DNA of 25,306 nucleotides from Chara braunii (taxonomy: Eukaryota > Streptophyta > Charophyceae > Charales > Characeae), in contig BFEA01000128.1 in NCBI GenBank assembly GCA_003427395.1, positions 1,261,358 through 1,286,663 of the forward strand. The letters are read 5' to 3'. The notes beneath the pieces are model-generated. The model was not told the origin of the DNA. It searched no databases and saw nothing but the letters and a program-made list of their open reading frames with translations. The number at the start of each line of letters is the position of its first letter. The first letter of the stretch is position 1. A program made the translations under genes and the position numbers. This document shows positions 20,284 to 25,306 of the stretch, in pieces.

Positions 20284-20350
20284 AGATCCCGCAATCGGTG
20301 GGGCAACCTCCCACAAAGGCCTTGGCATGGGTTGTGGGCCACACGCCTGC

Positions 20351-22969
20351 CTGCCGCCTTCCTCTTAGAGCCAAGAGACCAAATTTAGAAGGACAAAGGG
20401 AGAGGGAGCAAGACTCTCAGTTAGAAGGGCAAACTCAGACTCGCGCGAGAGGGTCTTCAAGTCTTCAACGCCTGAGGGATCCGCAATGGCGGACAACACA
20501 GCAACAGCTTGATCAAGTCTGGGTCAGAGCTGCCGGAATCAACTCCTTTGGCGCAGTCCCAACTCGCAGCAATAGCCCCCCCCCCTTTTCGCAGTCGCTC
20601 CACCATGCTGCAGTAGTGGCCCCTCTTGCAATCCTGCCATCTCTCCCACACTGCACTCCTGCCCCACAACACACTGTTGCAGTCATATAGTCCTCAAACG
20701 GCGGCGGTTGAGATAGCACTGCGGTCTGTAACAGGCCTCAACAGCCGCTATAGCAAACAACACAGTTTGAAAACAGCAATAGATGCACGCGCAGCGGCAA
20801 CTTACTACTGTCGGTAGTAGTCAAAAACAGTTTGCCGCAAGACACTGCGCGCCCAATATTACAGTAGCTGAGGCAAATTCGGAGAGCCTGCAGTGGGACC
20901 AGCAAGGAACGCCACAATCCTCAAATCACAGCCAGTCGTACCCTGCCCCGCGTATCTGCAATAGTAGCAAGGAAACGCACAGCGACGGGTACCATGGAGA
21001 GCACGGCAAGGCGGAGTATAGCGCAGTCTGTCGACCCCCGGGTCTGGCCTCACGCTTCTCCCACTCTGCTTCCGCTACACCCCAGGGACCCGCCCCCTCC
21101 CAACTCGCAGCTAAACCCTTCGTCCAAACCCGACACGGTGTGCCTGCAGCTCGGGCCCACCTCCTGGCTCACCCTGCGTCGCCGTCTTCTCACTCGCTAC
21201 GGGGTACGTTGGCCAGCCCTCTGTCGGGCCCATATCCTCGCCCTCTCCTCCAGCGTATCCGGTCACTTACACGGCCAGACCCCCCCCCCCCCTTCTATGG
21301 CCAATGGTGAAGCACACAGCAAGGAACACGGCTACCAGCATGGCGCAGGCCAAGTCCGGAACTACGAGCAGGGATATGGCGACCACGGACAAGAGCACGA
21401 AGGCCTGAACACGAGCTCGACGATCCTGAGCATGAACTCGATCGCGGAGCAAAACGAGGCGCTCACGGCTTGTAAATGACGGAATCAGCAGCAACTCGAA
21501 TGAATTTATCGCTAGAGCAGGGCACTATACATTATCATCCTAATGCTGCCTCTCCTGCGTGCAGCATCTTACTAATGCCACTCTAGTCCTACCCACCGAT
21601 CATTACCTCTAGCGTCCTAGCCTCTCCCGCCCCGCCCTACTACCTTTAGGCCCAATCTTCTTCCGCCCGTCCCCGTCAAGAGCCCAGCGAGTTGACCGAT
21701 TTCCCCCTCCTCCCTCCTATCTCCCATAGAAACACGCAACCTCTCCCCTCCCCAGCTCCGGTTCTACTAATCCTCCACTCGAGCTGACTCCATCATTCGA
21801 TTCGCCAGACCCCAAAACCTGGGTCTCGGCTTTTACCCCCCCCGATTCTGTCAAGGATCGGGCAAGCTACTCGCCTTCCACCTGTGCCACTCCTTCCTTC
21901 CTCTCCGCCCGCACCATCTTTGTCTCCTCCGCGCCCCCCCCCCTTTCTCACTCCTCCTTCACTAACTGCTCACTCCTCTCTTTTTCTCACGTCCCCGCTC
22001 AACTCACCACGATCTAGAACCCCTGTGTTGCCACTCCCCTCCCTCGAACCCACGCAGGATTGAGAGCACTTCGTCTCCTCGATTGCGCCCGGCCAGCCCT
22101 TTGCCATCGCTGGCTCCGCCCTCCCGTCACGTTGTCGTCAACAGCGGTCCGCCCTCCCGTCACGTTGTCGTCAACAACGGTCCGCCCAAAACCTGCAGTC
22201 CGACGGGCTGTCGAATGCCGAGTAAACGCTCCGGCCTGTCGGGCCCCCTCCTACTTTATGCGCATCGCTCTTGCGCCGGGGTCAAGCTGATCTTTCCCGT
22301 CTCGTCCGAACTCGGCCCCTCCCCGTTTCGCCTTCGCACCCGCATCTAGCCTGGCTTGCGTCTCGGTTCACCTACCGACCTGGCCCACGATCTTCTCAGT
22401 ATCGTGCCGGCCCCCGCTGACATCCCGAAGGACTTCCGGTTACGGTCGCCCCCCTCTTTCTTTCGCGCGGGCACCTAGCCCGGCTCGCGTCCGGGTTCAT
22501 CCCCGGACTTTTCGTACCAATTCGGCTGTTCCTAAGGGTCTGTCCAACGACGCCCCGCGACCCTTCAGAGACCGAACGGTCCCTAGTGTCGACTTCCCTC
22601 ATTACTCCCCCGCGTGGAGCTAGCTCCATTTCGAGGTCAGGTTCGGGCGGCCGGCGTGCTACGTACTTCGACCAGTCTACGAGGAATCCATCCCCCGCCG
22701 CGGCACCGCGCCGCCCGCCGCTCCAAAGCCGTCGGCTGGCTCCCTGACTGGCACCACCCACCTATCTCCGTCGGTGTCGCACCCGCTAACGATTTTGCCA
22801 CCCCCGCATTTGGAATATGAGCCCCGGGTGAGGCTGCTATAGGACTATGGGGGGGGGCAAATCCTGGCCGAATCATAAGAGTAGCCAGTAGCAGGGCCCC
22901 AGGCAGCCCCGCAACTACCACCCACCCCCGTGCGAGGGGCTCTTACTAATCTTATCTGTATCATTCCGG
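20351..22969. other. GC-rich region with C homopolymers, no recognised gene
   Basis: Base composition shifts to GC-rich with many CpGs. C runs of eight or more occur near 20577, 21281, 21837 and 21933, with a G run at 22850. Open frames up to 175 codons (20783-21310 and 20994-21479, plus strand) are proline, serine and alanine rich and look like consequences of composition. The end of the second (from 21297) is less biased and contains EHGYQHGAGQVRNYEQGYGD, but I cannot relate it to a family. The poly-C tracts followed by TTTT would read as polypurine tracts on the minus strand, as expected before a 3' LTR, but no LTR edge follows convincingly. Confidence 0.5.
22115..22180. repeat. 33-bp tandem duplication
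   Basis: Two units beginning TCCGCCCTCCCGTCACG differ at one base (AGCGG versus AACGG). A third unit starts at 22181 and stops after seven bases. Confidence 0.9.
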
Positions 22970-22992
22970 TTTTTTTTTTTTTTTTTTTTTTT
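22970..22992 (-). repeat. 23-base poly(T), possible poly(A) tail of a minus-strand retroposon
   Basis: The run of T is followed by CGAACGCCCCGAAG. Read on the minus strand it is a poly(A) tail ending a sequence that would come from 23000-23200. No pol III boxes or LINE coding motifs were recognised, so the element type is open. Confidence 0.35.
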
Positions 22993-23764
22993 CGAACGCC
23001 CCGAAGAACACACCCTGGCCGCGGGGTCTACGAGTAAAGGCAGGGGACAAACAACAATATAGATCGAGACAAAATCCCGACAATGGAGGGAATACCACCC
23101 AAATTTTCAGGCCGCGCACAGACCTCACTGGCGCTCCCTTGATCCTGCAATGCGGGCCCGTGATCAACCCCCCCCCCAGCAAAACAAAAAAAAAGGGGAT
23201 AGTCCCGCGGGACCCTCAACCCCTTTCGCTTCTCGCCGCTCCATCGCTCCCATACTGTCGTCGGTTGGCTTCATTCCCCGTACCTCCATAGTAATTATCC
23301 GATGCCATATCCTATAGGGCTAAGCCCAAGCCTGTGACCGACAAGCGCGGTTTCCCATGTAAGGTCGTGCCGCGCGGCGTCCCAGGCCAGGATGCCGCCC
23401 GGCCACCCCTTTTGACCCACAATTGTTCCTATTGCCCCTAGGTGCCCGCGCCGGCCTACCACCCCCGCCCGGGGCCGCCCCATACGCCTATGGGCGCGCC
23501 AGCCCCACCGCTGGGTCGCGCGCACCGATCAAAAACAACCTTCACTCCCTAACCAAGGCCGCAACGCGGTCCGGGTCGGTCGGCTACCCTGGCCGCCCAC
23601 TCAATCAGAAAAATCACACGCGCGCCTTAAAATTGTGCGCCCACATACTCCCTACCGGAACACGGCAGCCCTTTGCCCACATGCGGGCGACCCTCGCATT
23701 TTCGTGCACGGGCACTCAAAATCCAGGTTAACCGAGCCCTTCTGTCACTTGCAAAAGCCAGGGC
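22993..23764. other. Unassigned GC-rich sequence left of element B
   Basis: It contains a C run at about 23170 directly followed by an A run at 23187, and many CpGs. Open frames are short and compositionally biased. Nothing recognised. Confidence 0.5.
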
Positions 23765-23786
23765 GGATACCCTTGTAAGGGTATTC
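23765..23786. repeat. Palindrome related to 3006-3031, element B edge
   Basis: ATACCCTT-GT-AAGGGTAT with outer G-T and G-C pairs. The outer arms differ from those of the other two copies, while the inner eight bases and the GT spacer are unchanged. Confidence 0.75.
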
Positions 23787-23816
23787 GTGTCGACAGTGGT
23801 ACACAGGTTCATACTT

Positions 23817-23909
23817 GTGGTGGCAATCGTCTCTTATCGCCCTGGAGACTAACTCTATCATCCAGGGTCTGGAAAAAAAGTCAAGGGGTTTGACTTTGAC
23901 GGCTACCAC
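23817..23909. other. Predicted branched RNA fold, element B
   Basis: The outer helix is GTGGTGGC (23817-23824) with GCTACCAC (23902-23909). It encloses CCCTGGA (23840-23846) with TCCAGGG (23861-23867), and GTCAA (23880-23884) with TTGAC (23896-23900). The first hairpin has a different sequence from its counterpart in element A, yet still pairs. Confidence 0.55.
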
Positions 23910-24377
23910 GAACTACAACGTCCAACTATATATAAAAAATTAATAAGCAAAATCAATCAGTAAACAAGTAAACATCCAACACTCGTATATCAAATTAGAA
24001 CTCAAAATTAAATAAAAGAAGGAGAAACATAAACCCATCAGGTATGCAGGTCGTGCGACACATGGTTGTCATTCTCACTGCCTCCAAAATATGGCCCATA
24101 CTTCAAGCTCCAAATACTAACCTGCATAAACACAAGCACATACAATAGCCACATTGCCATACATCAATGTGGTCAACTTTACTTTTCCCTGTAACTCACA
24201 CCACGCCTCACCGTGACACACTCAAGCCCCAGTCATAGTTCAACTTTCCATAAATCTCACAAGTTCTTTATAATAGCCATTAAAAGAAGTCTGGTTAAAA
24301 CCTTCAAAGAAACATATCAAATCTCAAGCCTAAGGCAATCAAGTTGAGGTACAGGTGTAAGCAAAGTTGTGTCGTGA

Positions 24378-24425
24378 GCCGACGAGTCGGCGATCAACCA
24401 ACCGACCTGTTATCAGTGATAACAG
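24378..24425 (-). other. Twin leader hairpins, element B
   Basis: GCCGAC-GA-GTCGGC (24378-24391) and CTGTTATC-AGT-GATAACAG (24407-24425). The distance to the PBS at 24676 is about 250 nt, as in element A. Confidence 0.65.
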
Positions 24426-24657
24426 AAAATGATCCTCGTAGGATCAAGTTGAAGTTAGTCTAAATCCTGGATCGAATGTCCAAAGAAGACCTGTATCATA
24501 CGACAGGTCAATGTCCCAGCTAAATCGTCAATGTATGGAGATCAAATCCCCATGACACGTTCTCACTCAAGACTCTCCTGATAGCCAAGCCTAGGTCTAT
24601 CTCTAAGTCGATGCCCAAAGAAAGGTAGACCTATGGCAGAATCTCCCCCATACAGAG

Positions 24658-24676
24658 TGGATTGCCAGAGTTGCCA
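24658..24676 (-). promoter_or_regulatory. Primer-binding site, element B
   Basis: On the minus strand the sequence after the LTR edge and GG spacer is TGGCAACTCTGGCAATCCA. It is homologous to the PBS of element A and partly like the tRNA-Arg-type PBS (TGGCGACTC..). It is degenerate after about eleven bases. Confidence 0.5.
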
Positions 24677-24678
24677 CC

Positions 24679-25306
24679 TGTCAAAAATATAATCTATCTC
24701 GTCTAATCTAAGAAAATGTCGGCAGCGCTTCTCGTAGGAAAAATGACTTTCGAGAATTTATATCAGCCTAAATATGAAAACAAAAATAATCTTCAACCTT
24801 CCAAAACCAGATTTTGTCTTACTCCCTGAATTAACAAAAATTTGGGCAGCACTCCCTTTAGAAAATGAGACTTCCCAGATTTTTACTAAGTCATTTATAA
24901 AAGTCAGACGAACTGAACGTTGATGAGACAAAATTTGACTCACTCCTTGGTTTTGTAGAAATTTCGGCAGCACTTCCCGTAAGGAAAGTGGCTTGCCAAG
25001 ATTTATACAAGACCAAGTATAATAAAAATCCCCAGAAAATACAGAAATTGACCTAAGTAAAAAAACTTAGCTCAAAAAATGCAGGAATTGAGCAGTTGCA
25101 ATCTTATCAGAAACAGATGACCGCAGCAGCACTTCGAGTGTCTAGCAACAACTTAGATTACAAAATGCAGCAATACTTGGCCGTGGCTACGGTAGTAATG
25201 TTCCACAAGCCCACAGTCTGGCACGTAGTTCAACTTTCGGATCCCCCGCATGGACAGCTGGGCGCTTCCTATATCGAGGTGAGTTTCTCCCCCCCCCCCC
25301 CCCCCC
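24679..25306 (-). mobile_element. LTR-like region of element B, cut by window end
   Basis: It starts TGTCAAAAATATAATC, nearly identical to the LTR edge of element A. GGCAGC repeats follow at 24721, 24845 and 24966 (spacings 124 and 121). The unit at 24959-25004 folds with AAATTTCGGCAGC-ACTTCC against GGAAAGTGGCTTGCC..GATTT. Similarity to A continues to about 25090. The window stops in a run of C. Confidence 0.55.
25289..25306. repeat. Poly(C) run at window end
   Basis: At least 18 C follow GAGTTTCT. The true length is unknown. Confidence 0.9.

Larger units (their letters stand above)
18184..20350 (-). mobile_element. LTR-like region of element A (about 2.1 kb, right limit uncertain)
   Basis: The left edge is TG at 18184 after the PBS and CC spacer, or 18224 for the duplicated edge. 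The right limit is placed after the last sequence shared with element C (20300) and is approximate. Inside are 122-bp GGCAGC repeats, a loop-conserved hairpin array, a stem-loop, and a minus-strand TATAAA at 20215-20220. There is no coding frame of note. Similarity of the left 800 bases to element B supports one family. Confidence 0.5.

Noticed and set aside
20576-20590. Polypurine tract on the minus strand (AAAAGGGGGGGGGG) before a 3' LTR
   Set aside because: The sequence beyond it does not begin with TG and does not match either LTR-like region.
21267-21494. Minus-strand ORF with a hydrophobic stretch resembling a membrane protein
   Set aside because: It is the shadow of a hydrophilic plus-strand frame and has no independent support.

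Overview
This is repeat-rich nuclear DNA from a eukaryote. I found no intact cellular gene, no rRNA, no confident tRNA and no CRISPR array. Long (CT)n, (CA)n and (AAT)n microsatellites, assembly Ns and LTR-retrotransposon remains dominate. The best clue to the organism is at 6329-6348. There the + strand carries what I recognise as the 3' end of plant-type tRNA-Asp(GTC) including CCA, so the minus strand carries a tRNA-Asp primer-binding site next to an LTR edge. That favours a land plant or a close green relative. The identification rests on memory, and parts of the window (the CT/CA-rich duplicated segment) would not look out of place in other eukaryotes.

Layout. 1-3038 and about 13715-16598 are two direct copies of one segment of about 2.8 kb, mostly a few percent divergent, with a 431-bp core that is identical down to three Ns. 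4340-6350 is a decayed minus-strand retrotransposon (element D): gag remains, tRNA-Asp PBS, and an LTR edge at 6351. 7316-9130 is a related relic (element C) with leader-like hairpins, a 163-bp tandem array and a conserved stem-loop. 9433-12475 is a cluster of (AAT)n-tailed repeat units. 12780-13431 holds a possible small exon and a long pyrimidine tract that runs into an N gap. 16599-20350 (element A) and 23765 to the window end (element B) are two diverged minus-strand members of one LTR family. 20350-23760 is GC-rich, has many C homopolymers, and contains nothing I can name.

The most interesting theme is RNA-like structure in the presumed LTRs and leaders of elements A, B and C. Element A carries about eleven copies of an 18-nt sequence (ACCTAAACTTATAGAGCG and variants) between 19030 and 19990. 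Most copies are flanked by arms that differ from copy to copy yet remain complementary. Element C carries a different array at a comparable place (7981-8670), also made of long-stem hairpins. A stem-loop at 20252-20283 and 9083-9114, a pair of leader hairpins about 250 nt from the PBS, and a branched fold at 16743-16838 and 23817-23909 also keep their pairing while their sequence changes. I infer a retrotransposon family with heavily structured non-coding RNA. The pairing was read by eye and has not been tested statistically.
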